NCBI GenBank assembly: GCA_023382595.1
Contig: JAHDWB010000005.1
Coordinates: forward strand, 117,543 to 181,542
Direction: 5' to 3'
From: Anaerolineales bacterium
GTDB taxonomy: Bacteria; Chloroflexota; Anaerolineae; Anaerolineales; Villigracilaceae
DNA: 64,000 bases
Position 1 is the first letter of the stretch. Each line of letters starts with the position of its first letter. A program made the position numbers and the translations under genes. Shown piece by piece: positions 17,475-26,391 of this stretch. The notes beneath the pieces were generated by a model, which was not told the DNA's origin, made no database searches, and saw only the letters and a program-made list of their open reading frames with translations.

Positions 17475-18403
17475 TTTCCGATCTCTTCTCTACTACGGTC
17501 CTGATCGGCATCCTGGCATCGGGCATCCGCCTCGCAACTCCGTATCTATATGCCGCCATCGGCGAGACGTTCAGCCAGAAGAGCGGCGTGTTGAACCTTG
17601 GCGTGGAAGGGCAGATGCTGCTGGGCAGTTTCGCCGCTTTTTACATCACGTATACCACTGGTAACCTGTGGTTCGGTTTGCTGGCGGCGATCATGGTTGG
17701 CGCATTTATGGGGTTGGCGATGGCGTTCGTGACGGTTAATCTGCAAGCCAAACAGGGCATCAGCGGAATCGGTTTTTATCTCTTCGGCTTGGGGATGAGC
17801 GACCTGCTCTTCCAAAAACTGATGGGAACCGTGGAAACGGTGCGCGGTTTCCCGAGAGTTAGCATTCCGGTCTTGAGCGGTATTCCCGGTGTTGGCGATA
17901 TTTTTTTCAACCAGAATATTCTTGTCTATGGCGCGTATTTGCTTGTGCCGATTGCATGGTTCGTATTGAATAAGACCACGCTGGGCTTGAAGATACGCTC
18001 GGTCGGTGAAAATCCGGATGCGGCGGATTCGCTTGGCGTGAGTGTGAAGCGCATCCGTTACTTTACGATCATTTTGGGCGGTATTCTTTCGGGCATTGCG
18101 GGCGCATCGCTTTCGATCGCCCTGTTGAATGTCTTTCAACAGAACATGACCAGCGGTCTTGGATTTATCGCCGTTGCGCTGGTGTACTTTGGCGGTTGGC
18201 GCCCGCTGGGTGTGTTGGGCGGGGCACTGCTCTTTAGTCTGGTCAATTCATTGCAGTTGTGGATCCAGGTGTTGGGACTGCCGATACCGTCCGAACTGGC
18301 AGTGATGATGCCCTATATTTTGACGATCATTGTTTTGGTTGCGACTGCATCCAAGATACGTTCGCCATCTGCATTGACGAAACCGTTTGAGCGGGAAGGT
18401 TGA
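17471..18403 (+). CDS. Second ABC permease subunit, BMP/nucleoside type, importer 2
   Basis: The 310-residue permease carries the family segment SQKSGVLNLGVEGQMLLGSF (about 36-55) and LKIRSVGENPDAADSLGVSV in the coupling loop. Eight or nine helices are visible. The ATGA overlap with the preceding gene shows coupled translation. In this importer the two permeases come first and binding protein and ATPase follow, the reverse of importer 1. Confidence 0.9.
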   Translation: MISDLFSTTVLIGILASGIRLATPYLYAAIGETFSQKSGVLNLGVEGQMLLGSFAAFYITYTTGNLWFGLLAAIMVGAFMGLAMAFVTVNLQAKQGISGIGFYLFGLGMSDLLFQKLMGTVETVRGFPRVSIPVLSGIPGVGDIFFNQNILVYGAYLLVPIAWFVLNKTTLGLKIRSVGENPDAADSLGVSVKRIRYFTIILGGILSGIAGASLSIALLNVFQQNMTSGLGFIAVALVYFGGWRPLGVLGGALLFSLVNSLQLWIQVLGLPIPSELAVMMPYILTIIVLVATASKIRSPSALTKPFEREG

Positions 18404-18494
18404 TCCCGGAAAGGAGACATCTGCAATAAAACAATCACCTGTCCCATCTGTTCAATTTTGGTCCATTCAAAATTTCAAAAGGAGTAAGAAGAAA

Positions 18495-19559
18495 ATGAAA
18501 AAAGTCACGTGGATTTTGACCGTTCTGCTAGCCCTGTCGCTTGTGTTGAGCGCATGCGGAAGCCCGACTGCGGCTCCTGCCGCCCCCGTGGAAGAGCCCC
18601 AAGCCGCCCCTGAAACATCCACCGAACCCGAAGCTGAACCTGCCGCCCCGGCGGAGCCTTTCCGTGTGGCAGTGGTCATGCCGAGTTCGATCAATGATCT
18701 GGCGTTCAGCCAGAGCATGTACGATGCGCTGATCCTGATCCAACAGGAAATGGGCGGACCCGAATATTTTGAGTTCGTCTATTCGGACAACATGTTCGTT
18801 GTGGATGATGCCGCTGCGGCGCTCCGTGACTACGCCACCCAGGGTTTTGACCTGGTCATTGGGCATGGTTCGCAGTACGGCTCCTCCCTGCAGGAAATTG
18901 CTCCCGACTTCCCCGAAACTGCTTTTGCCTGGGGCACCACTGTGGAAACCTTCGGTCAGCCGAACATCTTCGCTTATGAAGCCGCTTCTCATCAAGGCGG
19001 ATACGTCAATGGCGTGCTGGCTGCCAGCCTCACCCAGAGCAAGGTCGTTGGTGTGGTTGGACCGATCGAGACCGGCGATGCCAAACTGTATGTAGACGGC
19101 TTCGTGGCTGGTGTCAAGGCGACCGACCCGGACATCACGGTGAACGTCAATTATATCGGCTCGTTCTCTGATGTGGCGCTGGCTTCAGAAGCTGCCAATA
19201 CCCACATCGCCGCCGGTGCGGATGTTATGACTGGTACCGCCCAGATGGTGGTTGGAGCGATCGGCGTGGCACAGGAGAACGGCGTTCTCTGGTTCGGCAC
19301 CCAGTCCAATCAGAGTTCGCTGGCTCCTGATATCGTGGTTGCCAGCCAGGTCTATCACTGGGAAGTGGTCGTCCGTGAGATCATGGACCTGATCGCTGCC
19401 GGCACATTGGGCGGCAAATCCTTCGTCATCAATCTCGGTGACGGTAGTCAGTTGATGGAATACAATCCTGGCTATGCTCTCCCCGCCGATGTCAAAGTGC
19501 TGGCGGATCAGACCGTCCAGGGCATCATCGAAGAGACCATCACAATCACCCTGCCGTAG
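18495..19559 (+). CDS. BMP-family substrate-binding lipoprotein, importer 2
   Basis: The 354-residue protein has a lipoprotein signal peptide ending LVLSAC (Cys21), an Ala/Pro/Glu-rich linker to about residue 55, and a BMP domain starting FRVAVVMPSSINDLAFSQSM. GHGSQYGSSLQEIAPDFPET and MVVGAIGVAQENG are family stretches. The ATG at 18495 has AAAAGGAGTAAG upstream and begins the signal peptide. It differs strongly from the importer 1 binding protein, so ligand preference probably differs too. Confidence 0.9.
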   Translation: MKKVTWILTVLLALSLVLSACGSPTAAPAAPVEEPQAAPETSTEPEAEPAAPAEPFRVAVVMPSSINDLAFSQSMYDALILIQQEMGGPEYFEFVYSDNMFVVDDAAAALRDYATQGFDLVIGHGSQYGSSLQEIAPDFPETAFAWGTTVETFGQPNIFAYEAASHQGGYVNGVLAASLTQSKVVGVVGPIETGDAKLYVDGFVAGVKATDPDITVNVNYIGSFSDVALASEAANTHIAAGADVMTGTAQMVVGAIGVAQENGVLWFGTQSNQSSLAPDIVVASQVYHWEVVVREIMDLIAAGTLGGKSFVINLGDGSQLMEYNPGYALPADVKVLADQTVQGIIEETITITLP

Positions 19560-19566
19560 TTTCTAA

Positions 19567-19605
19567 AAAGGCACTTCGGAAGTCCAAGACTTCCGAAGTG
19601 CCTTT
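19567..19605 (+). terminator. Strong hairpin between binding-protein gene and ATPase gene, importer 2
   Basis: A 17-bp perfect stem, left arm AAAGGCACTTCGGAAGT at 19567-19583 and right arm at 19589-19605, closes a 5-nt loop CCAAG. CCCACTTTTTTC follows. It probably causes partial termination, so binding protein exceeds ATPase, as in importer 1. Confidence 0.7.
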
Positions 19606-19630
19606 CCCACTTTTTTCAAGGATGGCACCA

Positions 19631-21199
19631 ATGACCGAATCGAACCTGCTTCCCTCCGGACGTACACGCATTGAAAAACTGGAGATGCGCGGCATCACCA
19701 AGCGTTTCCCCGGTGTGCTCGCCAGTGACAAGGTGGATTTTGATGTGCGGTCGGGCGAAGTTCATGCCTTGCTGGGCGAGAACGGCGCAGGCAAAAGCAC
19801 ATTGATGAAGATCCTGTACGGCTTGTACCACCCGGATGAGGGTGAGATTCTGATCAATGACAGTCCCGTCCGCATTTCCTCGCCGACCGATTCGATCAAC
19901 CTTGGGATCGGCATGATCCATCAGCACTTCATGCTGGTTCCCACACTGACCGTAGCTGAAAATGTGGCGCTTGGTTTGCCGTCCTCGCGCGGCGCACTCA
20001 CGGACCTGGATCGCGTCTCCAAACGCATCATCGAACTGGCTGGCATCTACGGGTTGAAGATCGACCCGGATGCCTACATCTGGCAGCTGTCGGTGGGACA
20101 ACAGCAGCGCGTCGAGATCATCAAAGCCCTATATCGCGGAGCCGCCCTGCTGATCCTTGACGAGCCGACCGCTGTGCTCACCCCGCAGGAAGTGGACGAA
20201 TTATTTGTCATTATGAACCAGATGGTGCGGGACGGTCATGCCCTCATTTTCATATCCCACAAACTGCATGAGGTCGTGGAGATAAGCCGCCGCGTCACCG
20301 TCCTGCGTGACGGGCGTAAGATCGGCACCCGTCCCACTTCAGAGATCACAAAACAGATCCTTGCCAACTGGATGGTCGGGCGCGAAGTGGGCTTTTCACC
20401 GGACCGCGGCGTTGCCGAACTTGGCGAAACGCGCATGAAGATCGAAGACCTTGTCTGTAGCAGCGACCGCGGCACCCCGGGTCTGCGCGGCGTGAACCTC
20501 GAGGTCCGCTCCGGCGAGATTTTGGGCGTCGCTGGAGTATCAGGCAACGGGCAGCGCGAACTGGCGGAAGCCATCACCGGGCTGCGAAAAGTTACCGGCG
20601 GCAAGGTCTACCTCGAGGGCGAAGACGTGACCGGCTTCCCTCCGGCAGAGATCACGGAGCGAATGCTCTCCTACATCCCTGAAGAGCGGATGCGCGATGG
20701 CATGATCAAGGACTTTTCAGTTGCCGAGAACATGATCCTGCGCGAACACCATAAAATGCCGTATTCGAAGTACGGCTTCCTGCGGTTACGCGAGATCTCC
20801 AGCCATGCAAATGAATTGATTTCGAACTTCCAGGTTAAGACCCCCTCATCGGAAACCGAAGCCAAGAATCTTTCCGGCGGCAATATTCAGAAGATCGTGC
20901 TGGCACGGGAAATTTTCCGTACCCCGCGTGTCATCATCGCCGCCCAGCCCACTCGCGGACTTGACATCGGCGCCACCGAATACGTCCGTGAACAACTGCT
21001 CGAACAGCGCCGCAAAGGCGTTGCCATCATGCTCATCTCAGAAGACCTCGATGAGATCATCGCGCTCTCTGACCGCATTGCCGTTCTCTACGAAGGTCAG
21101 GTCATGGATATCGTTCCGCGTGAAGAAGCCACCCCCGAAAAACTTGGCTTGCTCATGGCAGGCGTGCATCCCGAAGAGAGTGCCGCACAACCCGCATAG
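19631..21199 (+). CDS. ABC transporter ATPase with two nucleotide-binding domains, importer 2
   Basis: The 522-residue tandem ATPase has domain 1 Walker A GENGAGKS, signature LSVGQQQRVEI and Walker B ILDEPTAVLTP. Domain 2 has a degenerate Walker A (GVSGNGQR), signature LSGGNIQKIVLA and IIAAQPTRGLD, the altered Walker B typical of nucleoside-importer ATPases. The start at 19631 has AAGGA at 19617-19621; an ATG at 19598 falls inside the preceding hairpin. It energises the permeases at 16323 and 17471. Confidence 0.9.
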   Translation: MTESNLLPSGRTRIEKLEMRGITKRFPGVLASDKVDFDVRSGEVHALLGENGAGKSTLMKILYGLYHPDEGEILINDSPVRISSPTDSINLGIGMIHQHFMLVPTLTVAENVALGLPSSRGALTDLDRVSKRIIELAGIYGLKIDPDAYIWQLSVGQQQRVEIIKALYRGAALLILDEPTAVLTPQEVDELFVIMNQMVRDGHALIFISHKLHEVVEISRRVTVLRDGRKIGTRPTSEITKQILANWMVGREVGFSPDRGVAELGETRMKIEDLVCSSDRGTPGLRGVNLEVRSGEILGVAGVSGNGQRELAEAITGLRKVTGGKVYLEGEDVTGFPPAEITERMLSYIPEERMRDGMIKDFSVAENMILREHHKMPYSKYGFLRLREISSHANELISNFQVKTPSSETEAKNLSGGNIQKIVLAREIFRTPRVIIAAQPTRGLDIGATEYVREQLLEQRRKGVAIMLISEDLDEIIALSDRIAVLYEGQVMDIVPREEATPEKLGLLMAGVHPEESAAQPA

Positions 21200-21214
21200 A
21201 TCTGCGGGGTTTTG
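21189..21214 (+). terminator. Short hairpin terminator after importer 2
   Basis: CCCGCA and TGCGGG form a 6-bp stem around TAGATC, followed by GTTTTGA; the ATPase stop codon lies in the loop. A second small hairpin, GCTGAT and ATCAGC, is at about 21253-21270. I see no riboswitch fold in the 134-base gap before the xanthine dehydrogenase genes. Confidence 0.5.
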
Positions 21215-21333
21215 ATAAATAGAAAAAAACACTATCCATCGGTTCGGTGGTCGCTGATTTAAAGATCAGCGGCGTTGGGTCGCGTAGCATCCATCGAAAA
21301 GTGCCGCCGCCTGTGTAAGAAAGGACACCACCT

Positions 21334-22206
21334 ATGAACCTATGGCAGGAATACAAACGTCCCGTCTCCATCACGGAGGCAGTTCAAGCCCTAGCGTCGG
21401 CTTCCGGTCCTGCGCTGCCCATTGCCGGCGGAACAGACCTTCTGCTCGACCTGAAACAAGGCAACCATCCTCCCATCCACACTTTAATTGATTTGACATT
21501 CATCCCGGAGATGAGCACCCTCGAATTGAGAGGTGATGAACTCTTCATCGGAGCTGCCGTCCCGGTTAACCGCGTCGCACTGGACCCGCTGACTGATGCG
21601 CATGCCCAGGCTTTGGTCGAAGCCTGCAACCTGATTGCCGGACCGCAAGTCCGCAACACCGCCACGCTCGGAGGCAACGTCGCGCACGCCCTCCCCGCCG
21701 CGGACGGGACCATTGCCCTGACCGCCCTCGATGCCCACGCCGAAGTTGCCGGAGCATCAGGCACACGCCGCATGCCCTTCACCTCGCTTTTCCTTGGACC
21801 CGGAAAATCCGCCATCGACAAAAGCAAAGAGATCATCGTTGGTTTTTACATCCCCCAATCCAAAAAGGGGCAAGCCTCCTGCTTCAAACGCATCATGCGT
21901 CCGCAGGGTGTTGCGCTTCCCATTTTGAATTGCGCTGTCTGGCTTGAGCGCGAAGGGGACACGATGAAGGATATTCATATCGCCGTTGGTCCCGGCGGAG
22001 CGACTCCCTTCCGCGCCACCGAATCCGAATCCGCCCTGCGTGGAAAACCCTTGAATGAAACGACCTTTGCCGAGACTCTAAATATCCTGCTCGGTCAGGC
22101 AAAGTTCCGCACCAGCGCCCGCCGTGCCAGCGCGGATTATCGCAGGCATATCGTCGGCGGCTTATTCAAGGATGTGCTGGATACCGCGTGGAAACGCGCA
22201 GAATAG
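21334..22206 (+). CDS. Molybdenum hydroxylase FAD-binding subunit (xanthine dehydrogenase family)
   Basis: The 290-residue protein is the medium subunit of xanthine-dehydrogenase/CO-dehydrogenase-type enzymes. The FAD motifs are PIAGGTDLLLDLK (about 29-41) and TLGGNVAHALPAADG (about 110-124), and a C-terminal CO_deh_flav_C domain is present. It passes electrons from the 2Fe-2S centres to the acceptor. AAAGGACACCACCT precedes the ATG. The next gene supplies the Fe-S and Mo parts, so the pair can form a complete hydroxylase. Confidence 0.9.
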   Translation: MNLWQEYKRPVSITEAVQALASASGPALPIAGGTDLLLDLKQGNHPPIHTLIDLTFIPEMSTLELRGDELFIGAAVPVNRVALDPLTDAHAQALVEACNLIAGPQVRNTATLGGNVAHALPAADGTIALTALDAHAEVAGASGTRRMPFTSLFLGPGKSAIDKSKEIIVGFYIPQSKKGQASCFKRIMRPQGVALPILNCAVWLEREGDTMKDIHIAVGPGGATPFRATESESALRGKPLNETTFAETLNILLGQAKFRTSARRASADYRRHIVGGLFKDVLDTAWKRAE

Positions 22207-22216
22207 GATTACTGGT

Positions 22217-25018
22217 ATGTCGAACATAATTTTTTCCGTCAATGGCAAACAATATTCGGTTGAACCTATTGCAGGTGAAACCCTTTCCACCCTGCTGCGT
22301 GAACGGTTGCGTCTGACCGGAACGAAGATCGGTTGCGAAGAAGCGGAGTGCGGCGCATGCACTGTCCTTGTGGATGGCGAGCCGATCATGTCTTGTGTCT
22401 ACCCCGCCGAACGCGCAGATGGCAAGACTCTCGTTACCATCGAAGGGCTGGCACAGCGCGTCCATGAAGAGATGAAACTGCATCCGTTGCAGGAAGCCTT
22501 CGTGGAGCATGGTGCCGTCCAGTGCGGGTTCTGCATCCCCGGGCAGATCATGACCGCCTATGCCCTGCTCAAGCGCAATCCGGACCCGAACAGTGACGAC
22601 ATCCGTTTTGCGTTGAAGGATACGCTCTGCCGTTGCGCGGGCTACCCGTCCATTGAAAATGCCATTCTCGCTGCGGCACAGGCGTTGCAGACAGGCGAAC
22701 CCGTCCAGAAGCCGACTCATATCCCTGATTCGATTCACGATCACAAGACGGTTGGACGCAAACATCTGCGCCCCGAAGCCGTGGAAAAGGTGACCGGTGA
22801 AGCCATTTTCACCGATGACTTGAAATTCGACGGCATGCTTTATGCCAAAGCAAAACGCGCCATGATCCCGCACGGTTTTTTGACGAAGCTCGATATTTCC
22901 AAAGCAAAAGCCCTGCCCGGCGTGGTCGCCATTCTCACTGCGGAAGATGTTCCCGCCGAAAAGAATCATGGATTGGTCATCTTCGATTGGCCCGTGATGA
23001 TCGGAGTTGGAGAACGCGTCCGTTACGTGGGGGACGCACTCGCCATCGTGGCGGCGGAAAGCCAGGAGATCGCCGAACAGGCGTCGGCGTTGATCGAAGC
23101 GGAGTTCGACCTCCAGCCTGTTATTACAAATCCGGTCATGGCGCGCGAAGAGAGTGTTCCGCAGATCCATGACAGCGGCAACCTGCTAAAGCACATCAAG
23201 GTCCGCAAGGGTGATATGGATGCGGGCTTTGCCGCCGCTGACATCGTCCTTGAGCATACCTTCCACACGCAAACCACCGACCACGCCTTCATCGAACCGG
23301 AGTGCAGTATTGGCGTGCCGCTGCCCGATGGGCGCATGGAAATTTACGTCGGCTCGCAGATCCCTTATCAAGACCGCACGCAGGTCGCGCGCGTGATGGG
23401 TTGGGAAGAAGAACGCGTACGCATCGTCGGGCAGTTGATGGGCGGCGGCTTTGGCGGCAAGGAAGACGTGATGGGTCAGATCCACGTTGCCATGCTTGCG
23501 AACGTCACCCAGCGCCCTGTCAAATTGTTGTTCGACAGACAGGAAAGTTTGCTTGTGCATCCCAAGCGCCATGCCACGCAGATCCGCGTGAAGATCGGCG
23601 CGAAGAAGGATGGGCGTTTGATCGCGGCGGAGACCGAGTTGTACGGCGACACGGGCGCATATGCATCGCTCGGCGAAAAAGTGATGACCCGCGCCACCAC
23701 GCACTCGGCGGGACCGTACGACATTGAACATGTCCGCGCCGACTGTTACGCCATGTACACCAACAATCCGCCATCCGGCGCGTTCCGTGGGTTCGGCGTC
23801 ACGCAATCTGCCTTCGCCGTCGAATCCATGATGGATATGCTCGCTGAAAAACTCAACCTCGACCCCGTGGACGTGCGCCGCATGAATGCGCTGCACGTCG
23901 GCAGTATCACCAACACGGGACAGGAATTGAAAGAGTCTGTCGGCTTGATGGAATGCATTGACCGTGTGGATGCCGAAATGCGGAAGCACACCCCGCTTCC
24001 CTTTGCCCCGCGAGTTGATCCTGAAAACCCGAACCTTGTCCGCTCCTGGGGTTTTGCCGCTGCGTACAAGAACACGGGGCTTGGCGGCGGTGCTCCCGAT
24101 AAATCCGGCGCAGATGTGGAACTCTACGAAGACGGCACATTCCAAGTGCGCAGTTCCGCCGCCGAACTCGGTCAGGGATTGGTCACCGTCATGCGCCTGA
24201 CCGTTGCGGAGGAGATGGGCGTCGCGCCGGAAAAAGTGCGCGTGCTCGTCATGGATACTGACCTGACGCCGAATGGCGGTCCCACCACTGCCTCGCGCCA
24301 GACGTTCGTGACCGGCAATGCCTCCCGCTATGCCGCCAAGACATTGCGCGATCAGATCACTGCTTCGATGGCGGAAAAATTCGATGTGCGCCCCGAGCAG
24401 ATCCGCTTTGAAGACGGCGTAGTCCATGTCAACGGGCATTCGCTTTCCTACGAAGAAATCTACAAGGAAATGACAGGCATGGGGCAGCACCCTCGCGTCC
24501 GTTATGAATATGAAGCGCCGAAGACCCAGCCCCTCGGCACAGGCGGCGATATGCACTTCGCGTTCTCGTTCGGTGTGCAAGCCGCCGAAGTGGAAGTCAA
24601 TAAGCTGACGGGCGAAGTGCGCGTGTTGAACGTCATTTCCGCCAACGATGTCGGCATGGCGGTCAACCCGCTCGGTTTGCAGGGACAGGTCGAAGGCGGT
24701 GTGATGATGGGACTTGGCAACTGTCTCACAGAAGAATTCATCGTCGAGAACGGTAATGTGGTCACAGATCATCTCGCCCGCTATCGTGTGCCGGGTATCA
24801 TGCTCACGCCCAATATCACGTCCATCATTGTCGAGCATCCCATCGAATCCGGTCCTTATGGAGCCAAGGGCGTCGGCGAAATCTCCAGCATCCCCACCAC
24901 GCCTGCCATTACCAATGCCATTTACAACGCTGTCGGTGTCCGCTTGGATAAACTACCCGTGGATCAGGAAGTGATCGCGCGGGAGTTGTGGGAGCGCGAA
25001 GAAAAAATCAACCGGTAA
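22217..25018 (+). CDS. xdhD: Fused 2Fe-2S and molybdopterin subunits of a purine hydroxylase (XdhD-like)
   Basis: The 933-residue protein starts with two 2Fe-2S domains: plant-type ligands C40, C45, C48, C60, then the helical C102xxC105 and C137xC139 set. A molybdopterin domain begins near residue 175, with GGGFGGKED, GAFRGFGVTQSAF and GAKGVGE, where Glu888 is the catalytic base. This order, without an FAD domain, matches E. coli XdhD and aldehyde-oxidoreductase fusions. Neighbours favour a purine substrate such as hypoxanthine or xanthine. I use the ATG at 22217, 11 nt after the FAD subunit, because the ferredoxin fold begins there; an earlier in-frame ATG at 22124 lies inside the previous gene. 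Confidence 0.9.
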   Translation: MSNIIFSVNGKQYSVEPIAGETLSTLLRERLRLTGTKIGCEEAECGACTVLVDGEPIMSCVYPAERADGKTLVTIEGLAQRVHEEMKLHPLQEAFVEHGAVQCGFCIPGQIMTAYALLKRNPDPNSDDIRFALKDTLCRCAGYPSIENAILAAAQALQTGEPVQKPTHIPDSIHDHKTVGRKHLRPEAVEKVTGEAIFTDDLKFDGMLYAKAKRAMIPHGFLTKLDISKAKALPGVVAILTAEDVPAEKNHGLVIFDWPVMIGVGERVRYVGDALAIVAAESQEIAEQASALIEAEFDLQPVITNPVMAREESVPQIHDSGNLLKHIKVRKGDMDAGFAAADIVLEHTFHTQTTDHAFIEPECSIGVPLPDGRMEIYVGSQIPYQDRTQVARVMGWEEERVRIVGQLMGGGFGGKEDVMGQIHVAMLANVTQRPVKLLFDRQESLLVHPKRHATQIRVKIGAKKDGRLIAAETELYGDTGAYASLGEKVMTRATTHSAGPYDIEHVRADCYAMYTNNPPSGAFRGFGVTQSAFAVESMMDMLAEKLNLDPVDVRRMNALHVGSITNTGQELKESVGLMECIDRVDAEMRKHTPLPFAPRVDPENPNLVRSWGFAAAYKNTGLGGGAPDKSGADVELYEDGTFQVRSSAAELGQGLVTVMRLTVAEEMGVAPEKVRVLVMDTDLTPNGGPTTASRQTFVTGNASRYAAKTLRDQITASMAEKFDVRPEQIRFEDGVVHVNGHSLSYEEIYKEMTGMGQHPRVRYEYEAPKTQPLGTGGDMHFAFSFGVQAAEVEVNKLTGEVRVLNVISANDVGMAVNPLGLQGQVEGGVMMGLGNCLTEEFIVENGNVVTDHLARYRVPGIMLTPNITSIIVEHPIESGPYGAKGVGEISSIPTTPAITNAIYNAVGVRLDKLPVDQEVIARELWEREEKINR

Positions 25019-25039
25019 AAAACATCCGATAGAAAGCAT

Positions 25040-25073
25040 AACAGGACTCTCCGAGTAATTGGGGAGTCCTGTT
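25040..25073 (+). terminator. Hairpin terminator after the hydroxylase genes
   Basis: AACAGGACTC (25040-25049) pairs with GAGTCCTGTT (25064-25073) around a 14-nt loop, followed by ATGTTGCATT. It separates the hydroxylase from the PLP-enzyme gene, which seems to have its own -10-like TAAAAT at 25088-25093. Confidence 0.6.
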
Positions 25074-25113
25074 ATGTTGCATTCGGGTAAAATCAAGCAG
25101 AGGAAACAACAAC

Positions 25114-26382
25114 ATGTCCAAATTCGTTGGTTATAAATGCTCGCTTTGCGGGGCAGAATATCTGCCCGGGCAGGTTGCCTACACCTGCCCGAAGGATGGC
25201 GGCAACCTCGATGTCATCCTCGATTATGAAACCATCAAGAAAAAATTCCAACCGGAGGATGTTATCTCGCGGAAGGATACCTCCCTGTGGAGGTACCTGC
25301 CGCTGTTACCTGTTTCCGAGCCCGGCGGGGATTCCACACCCTTGCACGCCGCAGGCTGGACCCCGATGTTTGCCCTGCCGCGACTGGCGGATAATCTCGG
25401 TCTGAAGCATCTCTGGCTGAAGGACGAGTCCCGCAATCCTACCGCATCTTTCAAGGATAGAGCCAGCGCCATTGTTGTGACCCGCGCGCGGGAATTGAAA
25501 TCCAAGATCGTTGTGACCGCTTCGACAGGCAATGCCGGCGCGGCGCTGGCGGGCATGTCGGCTGCGGTGGGACAAAAAGCCGTCATCTTTGCGCCCAAGT
25601 CCGCGCCGCAGGCGAAGGTGGCGCAGTTGCTGGTCTTCGGTGCGAAGGTCATCCTTGTAGACGGCACCTACGACGACGCCTTCGATCTGACGGTCAAAGC
25701 CGCAGATGAATTCGGCTGGTACTGCCGTAACACGGGCTACAATCCGTTCACCGCGGAAGGCAAGAAGACTGCCGCTTTTGAGATCTGGGAATGGTGGCTT
25801 GATGCGCATCGTCACTGGCACAAGAAGGATAGCCCGTTGGATAACCACCCGCCCCTGTCCATTTTTGTCTCGGTGGGGGACGGCAATATTATTTCAGGTA
25901 TTCACAAGGGATTTAAAGACCTACTGGCATTGGGCTGGATTCCCAACATGCCGCGCATCATCGGCGTGCAGGCGGAAGGGTCTGCCGCGATTGCGAATGC
26001 CTTCCGGGATAATTCCGAGACGATCACACCTGTCTCTGCGACAACTATCGCCGACAGTATCTCCGTCGACTTGCCTCGCGACGGCGTCCGCGCGGTGCGG
26101 GCGGCAATGCAGACCGACGGCACGTACATCACGGTCAGCGACGATGAGATCACCAAAGCCATTGCGGAGCTTGGCAAGATGGGCATCTTTGCCGAACCGG
26201 CTGGGGCGGCGGCATATGCCGGAGTGGTCAAAGCAACAGGCTCGGGCGTGGTCGGAAGCGATGATCCGATCCTGGTGATGAATACCGGCAGCGGACTAAA
26301 AGATGTCCGCGCCGCGATGCAGGCTGTTCAGTCCGCGCCGATCATCGAGCCGACACTTGAAGCGGTCAAAAAACTATTATGA
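25114..26382 (+). CDS. Threonine-synthase-family PLP enzyme
   Basis: The 422-residue fold-type II PLP enzyme has an N-terminal partial zinc ribbon (C9xxC12 and C25), the Schiff-base lysine K114 in NPTASFKDRAS, the phosphate loop TASTGNAGAALAG and NTGSGLKD near the C-terminus. Threonine synthase (phosphohomoserine to threonine) is the straightforward call. No other threonine genes are nearby, and the position after the hydroxylase allows a lyase of the purine pathway in place of YgeX, the fold-type II diaminopropionate ammonia-lyase. Sequence alone cannot decide. GAGGAAACAACAAC precedes the ATG. Confidence 0.75.
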   Translation: MSKFVGYKCSLCGAEYLPGQVAYTCPKDGGNLDVILDYETIKKKFQPEDVISRKDTSLWRYLPLLPVSEPGGDSTPLHAAGWTPMFALPRLADNLGLKHLWLKDESRNPTASFKDRASAIVVTRARELKSKIVVTASTGNAGAALAGMSAAVGQKAVIFAPKSAPQAKVAQLLVFGAKVILVDGTYDDAFDLTVKAADEFGWYCRNTGYNPFTAEGKKTAAFEIWEWWLDAHRHWHKKDSPLDNHPPLSIFVSVGDGNIISGIHKGFKDLLALGWIPNMPRIIGVQAEGSAAIANAFRDNSETITPVSATTIADSISVDLPRDGVRAVRAAMQTDGTYITVSDDEITKAIAELGKMGIFAEPAGAAAYAGVVKATGSGVVGSDDPILVMNTGSGLKDVRAAMQAVQSAPIIEPTLEAVKKLL

Positions 26383-26391
26383 GTTCAATAC

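Noticed and set aside
21200..21333. Molybdenum-cofactor riboswitch before the hydroxylase genes
   Set aside because: Only small unrelated hairpins are visible; the conserved Moco motif is not.
23186..24838. A 550-codon open frame antisense to the molybdenum hydroxylase
   Set aside because: It is rich in His and Arg, has no recognisable motif, and lies opposite a clear enzyme gene. Similar long antisense frames oppose adenine deaminase (2256-3677) and carH (37267-38952). They come from the codon bias of the real genes.
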